Shown: piece after piece, positions 17,374 through 26,024 of the stretch | Layout: every line of letters starts with the position of its first letter | Numbering within the stretch: position 1 is the first letter of the stretch | Assembly (NCBI GenBank): GCA_050951505.1 | Contig: JBMNJE010000011.1 | Location: 1-64,000 of the forward strand | Source of the DNA: DUOA01 sp012839095 | GTDB lineage: Bacteria; Bacillota; Clostridia; Caldicoprobacterales; DTU083 | DNA: 64,000 bases | Reading direction: 5' to 3' | The notes under the pieces: generated by a model | Told to the model about the DNA's origin: nothing | Seen by the model: only the letters and a program-made list of their open reading frames with translations | Database searches by the model: none | Program-made: the position numbers and the translations under genes

Positions 17374-18594
17374 ATGCAAAGATTTTTAGGCAACAACTCC
17401 AATATTATGAAGCAAAGAAACCGGGCTCTGATACTTAACATGATTAAGGAGGAAGGCGGCATTTCCCGTGCTGAGCTGTCCAAACGGACGGGCCTCAGCA
17501 GGGGAGGCATTACACCGATTATAAATGAGCTGCTGGGTATGGAACTCATTGCAGAAACAGGAGTATCCGTAACTGACAGCGGAAGGAGGCCTATTATTCT
17601 GGAACTCAATGCCTCAGGCTGTCATGCAATTGCGGTAGACTTGACCAGAAAGAAGTTTACGGCGGCCGTTGTGGATTTTACAGGCCGTATTGTTACTCAG
17701 GAACAATACTGGTTTGTAGAAAACGACACCCTGGATCATATTTTGAAACGTTTGAAGGAGACCATAAATAGCCTGCTGTCTCAATCAAGAGCTAAGAGAA
17801 TTGCCGGAATCGGGGTGGTTGCTCCCGGTCCGCTGGATATATACACTGGGGTCATACTTTCACCTCCCAATTTCTGGGGCTGGCTGAATATTCCCATCAA
17901 ACAGATTCTGGAGGATGAATTCAGGCTGCCTGTATTCCTGGACAACAATGCTAATGCCTATGCAATGGCAGAGAAGAATTATGGCAGAGGCAGGGAATAT
18001 CATAACTTTATCTATACAGTAGTGGACGAAGGCATTGGTGCCGGTATCATTATAGACGATCGGCTTTACAGGGGAAAAGGGGGATTCGGAAGCGAAATCG
18101 GGCATATTTCCATCAACATGGAGGGGCCCAAGTGCGAATGTGGGAATAACGGCTGTGTTGAGGTGTATGCCACAATACCGCAGATTATGCGTCAGGTAAA
18201 CAATTATGCAGAACTGGGAATACCCTCTTCTTATTTGACAGAGATACGAAGCCGGCGGCTGCTGAACTGGAATGATATCCTGCACGGCCTTGAGATAGAG
18301 GATCCGGTTTGTCTTAATCTTATACGTAAAGTAGCAGTTTATCTGGGCAATATCCTTGTTACCCTGATCAATGTTCTGGAACCGGAAGCAGTTTTCATAG
18401 GCAGTGACATAGCCGGTGCCGGTGATCATATACTTGAGCCGGTTAAGGAATATCTGTACGGCCGTACAGTCACCAAGGATATTCATAAGACTGATTTGTT
18501 TTTGTCCAATCTGAAGCATGCTTCTTTAGTCGGAGGAGCCATGCTGGCCATACAGCACTTTATAGACTCAGGCAGCTATGAATTGTACGAGTAA
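17374..18594 (+). CDS. ROK-family transcriptional repressor (NagC/XylR type)
   Basis: 406 residues. The N-terminal winged helix-turn-helix (GGISRAELSKRTGLSRGGITPIINELL, about 27-55) is followed by a ROK sugar-binding/kinase-like domain. Its ATP-site relic is GIGVVAPGPLDIYTG, the ROK signature is around FLDNNANAYAMAEKNYG, and the zinc motif is CECGNNGCVEVYAT (about 253-266). It probably represses the mannoside locus and is released by a sugar. It lies in the same orientation as the enzymes and immediately before the SIS gene. Confidence 0.9.
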   Translation: MQRFLGNNSNIMKQRNRALILNMIKEEGGISRAELSKRTGLSRGGITPIINELLGMELIAETGVSVTDSGRRPIILELNASGCHAIAVDLTRKKFTAAVVDFTGRIVTQEQYWFVENDTLDHILKRLKETINSLLSQSRAKRIAGIGVVAPGPLDIYTGVILSPPNFWGWLNIPIKQILEDEFRLPVFLDNNANAYAMAEKNYGRGREYHNFIYTVVDEGIGAGIIIDDRLYRGKGGFGSEIGHISINMEGPKCECGNNGCVEVYATIPQIMRQVNNYAELGIPSSYLTEIRSRRLLNWNDILHGLEIEDPVCLNLIRKVAVYLGNILVTLINVLEPEAVFIGSDIAGAGDHILEPVKEYLYGRTVTKDIHKTDLFLSNLKHASLVGGAMLAIQHFIDSGSYELYE

Positions 18595-18639
18595 GAAGAA
18601 AAAGCTGCCAAATATGACATCTGCAGGAGGAACAAATAA

Positions 18640-19281
18640 ATGGAAGATATGCTTAAAGAACTTATGGAACGTTACCCGGAACTTGGCAGCACTAAGTCCG
18701 AGATTATAAATGCCCGCAATATGGTTATCAATACGCTGGAAAAGGGCGGAAAGGTATTGCTCTGCGGAAACGGTGGAAGCGCCGCCGACTGCGATCATAT
18801 TTCAGGTGAACTGCTGAAGGGTTTTCTCAACAAGCGCCCCCTGACACAGGATGATCTGAATCGTTTCTCTACCATAGAAGGTGGATATGATCTGGCCTGC
18901 AAACTGCAATATGGGCTGCCCGCCATCCCGCTGCCTGCTTTCAATGCGCTCATATCGGCTTTCAGCAATGACGTGGACGCATCAGCTGTTTATGCTCAAT
19001 TGGTTATGGCACTGGGCACTCCGGGAGATCTGCTCGTTTGCTTAACCACATCCGGAAATTCAGTCAACATAATAAATGCTGCCATGACGGCGAAGAACCG
19101 TGGTCTTTCAACAATCGGCATGACAGGAAGCCATGGCGGGAAGCTTTTATCTCTGGTTGATTGCTGCATCAGGGTTCCCGAAGAAGAAACCTACAAGGTA
19201 CAGGAACTACATCTTCCAGTCTATCATTATATTTGCGCAGCAGTAGAGGCTCATTTTTTCCCACAGGAGCGTACTGACTGA
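18640..19281 (+). CDS. SIS-domain sugar-phosphate isomerase, GmhA-like
   Basis: 213 residues, with AGGAGG upstream of ATG 18640. The SIS core has VLLCGNGGSAADCDHISGELLKGF (about 40-63; the Glu aligns with catalytic Glu65 of GmhA), LLVCLTTSGNSVNIINAA and STIGMTGSHGGKL. The C-terminal VQELHLPVYHYI retains the His that acts as general base in sedoheptulose-7-phosphate isomerase. It is a probable aldose/ketose phosphate isomerase acting with the HldA-like kinase upstream. GmhA and DiaA are both in this family, but the conserved E/H pair favours an enzyme. A strong terminator follows. Confidence 0.8.
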   Translation: MEDMLKELMERYPELGSTKSEIINARNMVINTLEKGGKVLLCGNGGSAADCDHISGELLKGFLNKRPLTQDDLNRFSTIEGGYDLACKLQYGLPAIPLPAFNALISAFSNDVDASAVYAQLVMALGTPGDLLVCLTTSGNSVNIINAAMTAKNRGLSTIGMTGSHGGKLLSLVDCCIRVPEEETYKVQELHLPVYHYICAAVEAHFFPQERTD

Positions 19282-19312
19282 GTAAATTTCAGTAATTTCA
19301 GGACAGCACTTC

Positions 19313-19353
19313 AAAAAACTGACAATTATGCTGCAGTACATTGTCAGTTTTTT
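19313..19353 (+). terminator. Intrinsic terminator ending the glycan-use locus
   Basis: AAAAAACTGACAAT (19313-19326) pairs with ATTGTCAGTTTTTT (19340-19353) around a 13-nt loop, and a T-run follows. Confidence 0.9.
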
Positions 19354-19447
19354 CTTATCATTAATTGCATGGTATGATACAATATACAATACGAGATTCT
19401 CTTTTTAATATTGAAATTGGTTTTTGACTGCCGGGAAGTGAAGCAGC

Positions 19448-19849
19448 ATGAATGACAAAAGAACTCAAATGGATTACAAACAGTTGGTAGATTTGGCGGG
19501 AAAAGCAAGGAAGTTCGCCTATGTACCCTATTCCGGACTGCATGTGGGGGCTGCTCTTTTATGCAGTGATGGCAGTGTTTATACAGGGGTCAATGTGGAG
19601 AATGTCAGCTATGGTGCAACAAACTGTGCAGAACGGACCGCTGTATTCAAAGCAGTCTCTGATGGAAAACGGGATTTTTCCGCTATTGCTGTTGTGTCGG
19701 ATATGGATGACCTTATCTACCCCTGCGGTATCTGCAGACAGGTTATTGCAGAGTTTAAAATACCGGAAATTGTAGTGGGAGACAGGAAGGGCAGCTACAG
19801 GGTGCATAAGCTCAAAGAACTGCTGCCTCATGCATTTACAGAATTTTGA
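19448..19849 (+). CDS. cdd: Cytidine deaminase
   Basis: 133 residues, the usual size of the tetrameric form. The substrate-binding NVENVSYG is followed by the zinc/catalytic CAERTA (Cys and catalytic Glu) and the second zinc pair in PCGICRQ. It converts cytidine or deoxycytidine to uridine forms in pyrimidine salvage. The gene sits 15 bp upstream of era, a conserved Firmicutes pairing. GGAAGTGAAGC upstream provides the ribosome site. Confidence 0.95.
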   Translation: MNDKRTQMDYKQLVDLAGKARKFAYVPYSGLHVGAALLCSDGSVYTGVNVENVSYGATNCAERTAVFKAVSDGKRDFSAIAVVSDMDDLIYPCGICRQVIAEFKIPEIVVGDRKGSYRVHKLKELLPHAFTEF

Positions 19850-19864
19850 TGAGGATGTGATATT

Positions 19865-20767
19865 TTGCCGAAGTTTCGTTCGGGTTTTACAGCCATAATA
19901 GGAAGGCCCAATGTTGGTAAGTCCACTCTGATGAATACCTTAATCGGAGAGAAAATAGCCATTGTATCCGATAAACCCCAGACCACCCGCAATCGGATTC
20001 AAAGCGTACTGACCAGGGAAGAGTATCAGATTGTTTTTGTGGATACCCCCGGTATCCATAAGCCAAAGAATAAATTAGGCGAATACATGGTGAAAGCAGC
20101 CCGTAATTCCTTGGAGGAAATGGAAGCTATTCTGTTTGTAGTGGATGCTGCAGACGGCATCGGGCACGGTGACAGAATGATTGCCGAAATGCTAAGGGAA
20201 GTGTCATCTCCGGTCATTCTGGCTGCCAACAAGATGGACATAGCCGATAAGGAAAAAGCCCGCCTGCAGATTCAGGAGCTTGAGGCTGCGTCTAAATTTG
20301 ATGATGTATTTGAGATATCGGCACTTACCGGCACCAATATCCAGGCATTGGAAAGCAGGCTTGCGAGTTATATGCCGGAAGGCCCGAAATACTATCCTGA
20401 TGATATGATAACCGATCAGCCGGAAAGGGTAATTTTAGCTGAAATCGTCCGGGAAAAAGCACTGCAGCTTTTAAAGGAAGAGGTTCCCCATGGCATTGGA
20501 GTGGACATAGAGGAAATCCGGGATCGGACAGACAAAAATCTGACCGAGGTGTCTGCATCAATTATTTGTGAGAAAGCATCCCACAAGGGTATAATTATCG
20601 GGAAGGGCGGACGAATGCTGAAATCCATTGGAAGCCTGGCAAGGGCGGATATGGAACGTTTCCTGGGCATTCAGGTATATTTGGAGCTTTTTGTAAAAGT
20701 ACGGAATGACTGGAGAAACAACCCCATTACCATGAGAAGTCTGGGCTATGACATTCGCGAGTACTAA
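19865..20767 (+). CDS. era: GTPase Era
   Basis: 300 residues, standard length. G1 GRPNVGKST, G3 DTPGIHKPKN, G4 NKMD and G5 SALTG are intact, and the C-terminal KH RNA-binding domain has GIIIGKGGRMLKSIG. Era binds the 3' end of 16S rRNA and assists 30S maturation. The start is TTG 19865, supported by GAGGATG upstream and by the usual Era N-terminus (PKFRSGFTAIIGRPN). It is followed by yqzL and recO, the order seen in Bacillus and clostridia. Confidence 0.97.
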   Translation: MPKFRSGFTAIIGRPNVGKSTLMNTLIGEKIAIVSDKPQTTRNRIQSVLTREEYQIVFVDTPGIHKPKNKLGEYMVKAARNSLEEMEAILFVVDAADGIGHGDRMIAEMLREVSSPVILAANKMDIADKEKARLQIQELEAASKFDDVFEISALTGTNIQALESRLASYMPEGPKYYPDDMITDQPERVILAEIVREKALQLLKEEVPHGIGVDIEEIRDRTDKNLTEVSASIICEKASHKGIIIGKGGRMLKSIGSLARADMERFLGIQVYLELFVKVRNDWRNNPITMRSLGYDIREY

Positions 20768-20872
20768 CTGGAAAGCAGCTGCCAAACCGGATGATTTTAC
20801 ATGGAATAGCCCATTTAAGCCCGGGCAGGCTATAAAAAGAACGCAAAATCCACATTAGAGGAGGCATTTTAA

Positions 20873-21040
20873 TTGTTGCAGTTATTGTGGAATATGTTCA
20901 GTAAAACAGGCCAGATAAACACCTATGTTTTATATAAAGAGATGGAAAATGTAAAACGGGAGAATGACGTCAGGCTTGCTTCCGGTGAACTCTCAAAGGA
21001 GGGACTCCAGGATTCGCCGTCACTTGATAAGGAGCTATAG
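20873..21040 (+). CDS. yqzL: YqzL-like small protein
   Basis: 55 codons from TTG 20873, 8 bases after GAGGAGG, to TAG 21040. The N-terminus MLQLLWNMFSKTGQINTYVL, then YKEMEN, resembles YqzL (W-x-x-F-x-x-TG-x-I-x-x-Y-x-L-x-KE), the tiny protein encoded between era and recO in Firmicutes. The C-terminal half is variable and charged. Function is unknown. Context, ribosome site and N-terminal pattern together support it despite the short length. Confidence 0.75.
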   Translation: MLQLLWNMFSKTGQINTYVLYKEMENVKRENDVRLASGELSKEGLQDSPSLDKEL

Positions 21041-21138
21041 TCATAGCGAAGAGAGGCATCATGCTTAACCGGCAGTCCGCTTATCTGATAAATCAATGTT
21101 TGCAAACAGAGAGATGAACTTGAAAAGAAGGTAACAAA

Positions 21139-21801
21139 ATGAGTTTGGTGCGCCTACAGGGGGTTGTGCTGAGGTACAGAAACCGCGGCGAGGCAGATCG
21201 TCTCCTGACAATACTGACCCCTGATCTTGGAAAAATACTGGTACTGGCCAGAGGCTGCAGAAGGCAGAAAAGCAGGTTTCTGGCTTTTTGTCAGTTGTTC
21301 TGCTATGGTGAGCTTATCCTGCAGCCATACAGAGACATCTTTATCCTGAATCAGGCAGAGGTTAAGAATTCCTACTTTGACATACGTAACGATATGGACA
21401 AGCTGTCCTGTGCAACCTATATAGCAAACCTGACAGAGGCTGTTGCAACAACGGGTGAGAACAATGCCCGTCTTTTTAAGTTAATTCTGCACAGCCTGTC
21501 CTATATTTCCTACAGCGATCGGCATCCGCTGGAGCTGGCCCTGATCTATGAACTGAAACTGCTTGAGCAAATTGGCTATAAGCCCTTTCTTGCGAATGGC
21601 CGGTTCAACGGCGAAATTCCCGTCAGCTCCGATGCAGCCGAAACAATACATACGATACTGAATTCCTCAACGGAACAGGCTCAGAGAACCCCTATAACTC
21701 CAGGGGCCAGGCAGGAGCTGAACAGGTTGCTGTCCCGGTATATTAAGCAGAAATTGGATCTCCAAATCAAATCCCGTATGTTTCTTGATATGATACCTTG
21801 A
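21139..21801 (+). CDS. recO: DNA repair protein RecO
   Basis: 220 residues, somewhat shorter than usual (about 240-250). The OB-fold N-terminus (VRLQGVVLRYRNRGEADRLLTILTPDLGKI...ARGCRR) is clear and the helical C-terminal domain is present (LELALIYELKLLEQIGYKP). RecO loads RecA with RecR during recombinational repair. The CxxC...CxxC zinc-binding segment normally found after GY-P in many RecO proteins is absent: no cysteine occurs in the C-terminal half. Position after era-yqzL supports the call. Confidence 0.9.
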   Translation: MSLVRLQGVVLRYRNRGEADRLLTILTPDLGKILVLARGCRRQKSRFLAFCQLFCYGELILQPYRDIFILNQAEVKNSYFDIRNDMDKLSCATYIANLTEAVATTGENNARLFKLILHSLSYISYSDRHPLELALIYELKLLEQIGYKPFLANGRFNGEIPVSSDAAETIHTILNSSTEQAQRTPITPGARQELNRLLSRYIKQKLDLQIKSRMFLDMIP

Positions 21802-21954
21802 CCTGTATTTGAAAATTCTATATTATATAGGGTGGACTGACAAAATAACAAATATTTCATAATGATCTTGTCATTGGAAAAGCTACTGAAAGAGTATATC
21901 TTTTTAGTCTGCATATTACAACAGAAAACATAGTAAAAACAAGGAGGAAAACTT

Positions 21955-24606
21955 ATGGCAAAGAAATATGTATACCTTTTTAGCGAGGGTAATGCAGATA
22001 TGCGTAACCTTTTAGGCGGAAAGGGTGCCAATCTGTCAGAAATGACAAACCTGGGCCTTCCCGTGCCACCGGGATTTACCGTTACAACTGAGGCTTGCAC
22101 CCGCTATTATGATGACGGTGAGGTTATCGCCGATGAAATTGTAGATCAGATTCACAACGCCATGGCTGAACTTGAGAAAGTTGCAGGTAAAAAGTTCGGC
22201 GACATGGAAAATCCTTTCCTGGTATCAGTTCGTTCCGGTGCACGTGCTTCCATGCCGGGCATGATGGATACAATTCTGAATCTTGGACTGAACGACGTTG
22301 CAGTACAGGGAATGGCCCGTCTTACCGGCAATGAACGGTTTGCCTATGACAGCTACCGCAGGTTCATCCAGATGTTCTCCGATGTGGTAATGGAAGTGGA
22401 AAAGGCTAAGTTTGACGCCTTATTCAATGCCGTAAAGAAAGAGAGCAATGTAGAAGCGGATACTGACCTGACTGCTGAAAATCTAAAGGAAATTGTACGG
22501 AGATACAAGGAGTTATACAGAAAGGAAAAGGGAGAAGACTTCCCTCAGGATCCCAAAACACAGCTCCTCGAATCCATAAAGGCTGTTTTCCGTTCCTGGA
22601 ACAATCCCCGTGCTGTCGTTTACAGAAGGATGAATGACATACCAGGCAGCTGGGGCACAGCCGTAAATGTGCAGGCAATGGTATTTGGAAATATGGGCGA
22701 GGATTCTGGTACCGGTGTTGCCTTTACCAGAGATCCTTCCACCGGTGAGAACAAGCTTTATGGTGAATACCTGATGAATGCCCAGGGGGAGGATGTTGTT
22801 GCCGGCATACGCACCCCCAACCATATTTCACATTTGCAGGAAACCAATCCGGAAGTATATCAGCAGTTTGTTGAGATAGCAGAAAAGCTGGAAAAGCATT
22901 ACCGTGATATGCAGGATATGGAGTTTACCATAGAAAAGGGCAAGCTCTATATGCTGCAGACCCGAAATGGAAAAAGGACTGCCGCAGCTGCTGTCAAAAT
23001 TGCGGTTGATTTGGTGGATGAAGGCCTTCTCACCAAGGAAGAAGCGATTCTAAAGGTAGATCCCAAACAGCTGGATGCCTTGCTGCATCCCACCTTCCAG
23101 CCTGATGCGCTGAAAGCGGCCAAGCCTGTGGCAAAAGGCCTGCCGGCATCTCCTGGTGCTGCTGCCGGCGCGGTATACTTTACAGCTGAAGCTGCCAAGG
23201 CTGCTGCAGAGCAGGGAAGCAAGGTTATACTGGTTCGGGAGGAAACCTCACCGGAAGACATCGAGGGAATGTATGCAGCTGAAGGTATTCTGACCTCCAG
23301 GGGCGGCATGACTTCTCACGCTGCAGTTGTAGCCCGGGGAATCGGAACCTGCTGCGTGGCCGGGTGTTCCGAAATTGCGGTGAATGAAAAAACCAAAACC
23401 TTTACCGTAAATGGAATGACATTTAAGGAAGGAGACAGGATCTCCCTGGATGGCAGCACAGGCTTTGTATACAGCGGCACTATTCCGACACAGGATCCTG
23501 CTCTCACCGGAGACTTTGAGACCCTGATGAACTGGGCTGATGAACTAAGGGTGCTAAAGGTCCGAACCAACGCAGATTCTCCCAAGGATGCAGCCCAGGC
23601 AGTTGAATTCGGTGCCGAGGGCATTGGTCTCTGCCGAACTGAGCATATGTTCTTTGAGGCTGACAGAATTCCTGCTTTCCGAAAAATGATTGTTGCATCC
23701 AATGAAGATGACAGAAGAAAGGCCCTGGAACAGATTCTGCCCATGCAGAGAGAGGACTTCAAGGGGATTTATGAAGCCATGGAAGGCAGACCGGTAACCA
23801 TTCGACTGCTGGATCCTCCCCTTCATGAATTCCTGCCCCATGAGGACAGGGATATAGAAGCCCTGGCATCAGATCTGGGACTGTCTTTTGATGAACTGAA
23901 GAGCATCATTGCAGGCCTTAAGGAACTGAATCCCATGCTGGGCCACAGAGGCTGCCGTCTGGCCGTAACCTATCCTGAAATAGCAGAAATGCAGACCAGA
24001 GCCATTATTGAGGCTGCCATACAGGTTAAAAAAGAAAAAGGTTATGACCTGGTTCCTGAAATAATGATTCCCCTTGTTTGTGAAGCAAAGGAACTGAAAT
24101 ATGTCAAGGATATCATTACAGGAACAGCTGACCGGATAATAGAGGAATCAGGTATTGAGCTGAAATATCTGGTAGGTACCATGATAGAAATTCCCAGAGC
24201 CTGCCTGACAGCTGATGAAATTGCTGCAGAGGCTGAGTTCTTCTCCTTTGGTACCAACGACCTGACCCAGATGGCTTATGGATTGAGCCGAGACGATGCC
24301 GGTAAGATTTTGGAAGATTATTATGAGGCACAGATATTCGAGTCCGATCCGACAGCCAGACTGGACCGTACGGGAGTAGGAAAACTCATGAAGATGGCTG
24401 TTGAACTGGGCAGGAACAGCAGACCCGACATCAAGCTCGGTATCTGCGGAGAACACGGCGGGGATCCAAGCTCTGTTGAATTCTGCCATATCCTCGGTCT
24501 GGACTATGTGTCCTGCTCACCTTTCAGGGTGCCGATAGCCAGGTTGGCTGCTGCCCAGGCCAGGGTGACGGAGCTGCACCAGCATGATAATCTGGGCCAG
24601 AAGTAA
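21955..24606 (+). CDS. ppdK: Pyruvate, phosphate dikinase
   Basis: 883 residues, full length, with AAGGAGG before ATG 21955. The N-terminal ATP-grasp domain starts with LLGGKGANLSEMTNLGLPVP, the swivelling domain carries the phospho-His in GGMTSHAAVVARG (about residue 455), and the C-terminal PEP/pyruvate TIM barrel has GLCRTEHMFF and GICGEHGGDPSSVEF with its catalytic Cys. It interconverts pyruvate + ATP + Pi and PEP + AMP + PPi, and in anaerobic clostridia often works in glycolysis with PPi. It is monocistronic, with a terminator downstream. Confidence 0.97.
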   Translation: MAKKYVYLFSEGNADMRNLLGGKGANLSEMTNLGLPVPPGFTVTTEACTRYYDDGEVIADEIVDQIHNAMAELEKVAGKKFGDMENPFLVSVRSGARASMPGMMDTILNLGLNDVAVQGMARLTGNERFAYDSYRRFIQMFSDVVMEVEKAKFDALFNAVKKESNVEADTDLTAENLKEIVRRYKELYRKEKGEDFPQDPKTQLLESIKAVFRSWNNPRAVVYRRMNDIPGSWGTAVNVQAMVFGNMGEDSGTGVAFTRDPSTGENKLYGEYLMNAQGEDVVAGIRTPNHISHLQETNPEVYQQFVEIAEKLEKHYRDMQDMEFTIEKGKLYMLQTRNGKRTAAAAVKIAVDLVDEGLLTKEEAILKVDPKQLDALLHPTFQPDALKAAKPVAKGLPASPGAAAGAVYFTAEAAKAAAEQGSKVILVREETSPEDIEGMYAAEGILTSRGGMTSHAAVVARGIGTCCVAGCSEIAVNEKTKTFTVNGMTFKEGDRISLDGSTGFVYSGTIPTQDPALTGDFETLMNWADELRVLKVRTNADSPKDAAQAVEFGAEGIGLCRTEHMFFEADRIPAFRKMIVASNEDDRRKALEQILPMQREDFKGIYEAMEGRPVTIRLLDPPLHEFLPHEDRDIEALASDLGLSFDELKSIIAGLKELNPMLGHRGCRLAVTYPEIAEMQTRAIIEAAIQVKKEKGYDLVPEIMIPLVCEAKELKYVKDIITGTADRIIEESGIELKYLVGTMIEIPRACLTADEIAAEAEFFSFGTNDLTQMAYGLSRDDAGKILEDYYEAQIFESDPTARLDRTGVGKLMKMAVELGRNSRPDIKLGICGEHGGDPSSVEFCHILGLDYVSCSPFRVPIARLAAAQARVTELHQHDNLGQK

Positions 24607-24636
24607 GCGGCATTAAATAAAGAATCAGCAGGAAAT

Positions 24637-24682
24637 ATCCGGGGGAAGCATGCCAGTCAGGCCGGCTTCCGCCGGATTTTTT
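24637..24682 (+). terminator. Intrinsic terminator after ppdK
   Basis: ATCCGG-G-GGAAGC (from 24637) pairs with GCTTCC-G-CCGGAT (to 24677), followed by TTTTTT. Confidence 0.85.
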
Positions 24683-24854
24683 ACTTAAAGCCGGCAGCAA
24701 TAAAATGTAAAGAAAGAATTCGTGGAATTATGAAAAAGCAGGATTAAAGACTTCCAGTGTGGTATATATATACTGGAAGTCAGTGCAAGAAACTGCATGT
24801 TGGATACAGGAAAAAGGATAACAGGGAGGGCAGCCGGCAGAGGAGGGAAGGCGA

Positions 24855-25853
24855 TTGATTCGACAGGAACTGGAGAGATTGGAAGAAACCACATTGTCAC
24901 CTTTGGCAGCAAAGAGCAGCAGAAGCAGGGGACGCCTGCATGAGTCCCAACCCTGCGAGATTCGGACGGAATTCCAGCGGGACCGGGACAAGATTCTTCA
25001 TTGCAAATCATTCCGGAGATTGAAGCATAAGACACAGGTCTTTATATCGCCTGAGGGGGATCACTACCGTACCCGCCTTACCCATACCCTTGAAGTATCA
25101 CAAATTGCCCGTACCATCGCCCGTGCCCTCAGACTGAATGAAGATTTAACGGAGGCTATGTCCCTGGGACACGATTTGGGCCATACACCCTTTGGACATA
25201 CCGGAGAGCGCCTGCTGAATGAAATATCCTCCACCGGCTTTAAACACAATGTACACAGCCTGCGGGTTGTTGATATTCTTGAGGGCGGGAGGGGCCTCAA
25301 TCTGACCTGGGAGGTGCGGGATGGAATCCTGAATCATACCAAATCCGGAAAGCCGGCTACCCTGGAAGGGCAGATTCTATCAATCAGCGATCGAATTGCC
25401 TATATCAACCATGATATAGATGATGCCATACGGGCCGGCGTATTATCTGAAGGTGAACTGCCCCGGGAATGCACGGAAATTCTTGGAGACTCCCACAAGA
25501 CCAGGATAGACAGGATGGTTAAGGATCTGATTCAAAGCAGTGAAGGCAAAAGTAAAATTTCCATGAGCAGGGAAGTGGGTCAGGCCACAGAGCAGCTGCG
25601 GGATTTCATGTTTGAGAGGGTATATACCGATTCCAAGGCAAAGGAAGAGGAAAAGAAGGCAATGTACATTTTGGAAGAGCTGTTCCGCCACTTTCTCAGA
25701 CACCCGTACAGCCTGCCGGAGGAATATAAGAAACAGATCCCCGTCTATGGTGAAGAACAGGCAGTCTGTGATTACATTGCCGGCATGACGGATCGATATG
25801 CTGTCCGTATCTTTCAGGATTTATTCGTGCCTTCCTCCTGGAAACGAATTTAA
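24855..25853 (+). CDS. dgt: dGTPase-like HD-domain deoxynucleoside triphosphohydrolase
   Basis: 332 residues from TTG 24855, seven bases after AGGAGG. HD-domain metal ligands are visible in RTRLTHTLEVSQIARTIA (His), SLGHDLGHTPFGHTGE (HD) and the later ISDRIAYINHDIDDA (Asp). The family hydrolyses dNTPs to deoxynucleosides and triphosphate. The gene precedes dnaG-rpoD, a frequent arrangement in clostridia, and may link nucleotide pools to replication. Confidence 0.92.
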   Translation: MIRQELERLEETTLSPLAAKSSRSRGRLHESQPCEIRTEFQRDRDKILHCKSFRRLKHKTQVFISPEGDHYRTRLTHTLEVSQIARTIARALRLNEDLTEAMSLGHDLGHTPFGHTGERLLNEISSTGFKHNVHSLRVVDILEGGRGLNLTWEVRDGILNHTKSGKPATLEGQILSISDRIAYINHDIDDAIRAGVLSEGELPRECTEILGDSHKTRIDRMVKDLIQSSEGKSKISMSREVGQATEQLRDFMFERVYTDSKAKEEEKKAMYILEELFRHFLRHPYSLPEEYKKQIPVYGEEQAVCDYIAGMTDRYAVRIFQDLFVPSSWKRI

Positions 25854-26024
25854 ATTTGCTGCCTTGAAGGAAAAACGCAAAAGATGTCGAATATGTATTG
25901 GCTCAGGTTTACGCCCGGATTAGCTTCATCCGTATATATTGAATTTTTTGATATGTGAAAAAAGAAAAAAAAGAAGGAAATTTTGTGGTTTTGGCGAACA
26001 TATATAACAGAAAAGGTGAAGCAT

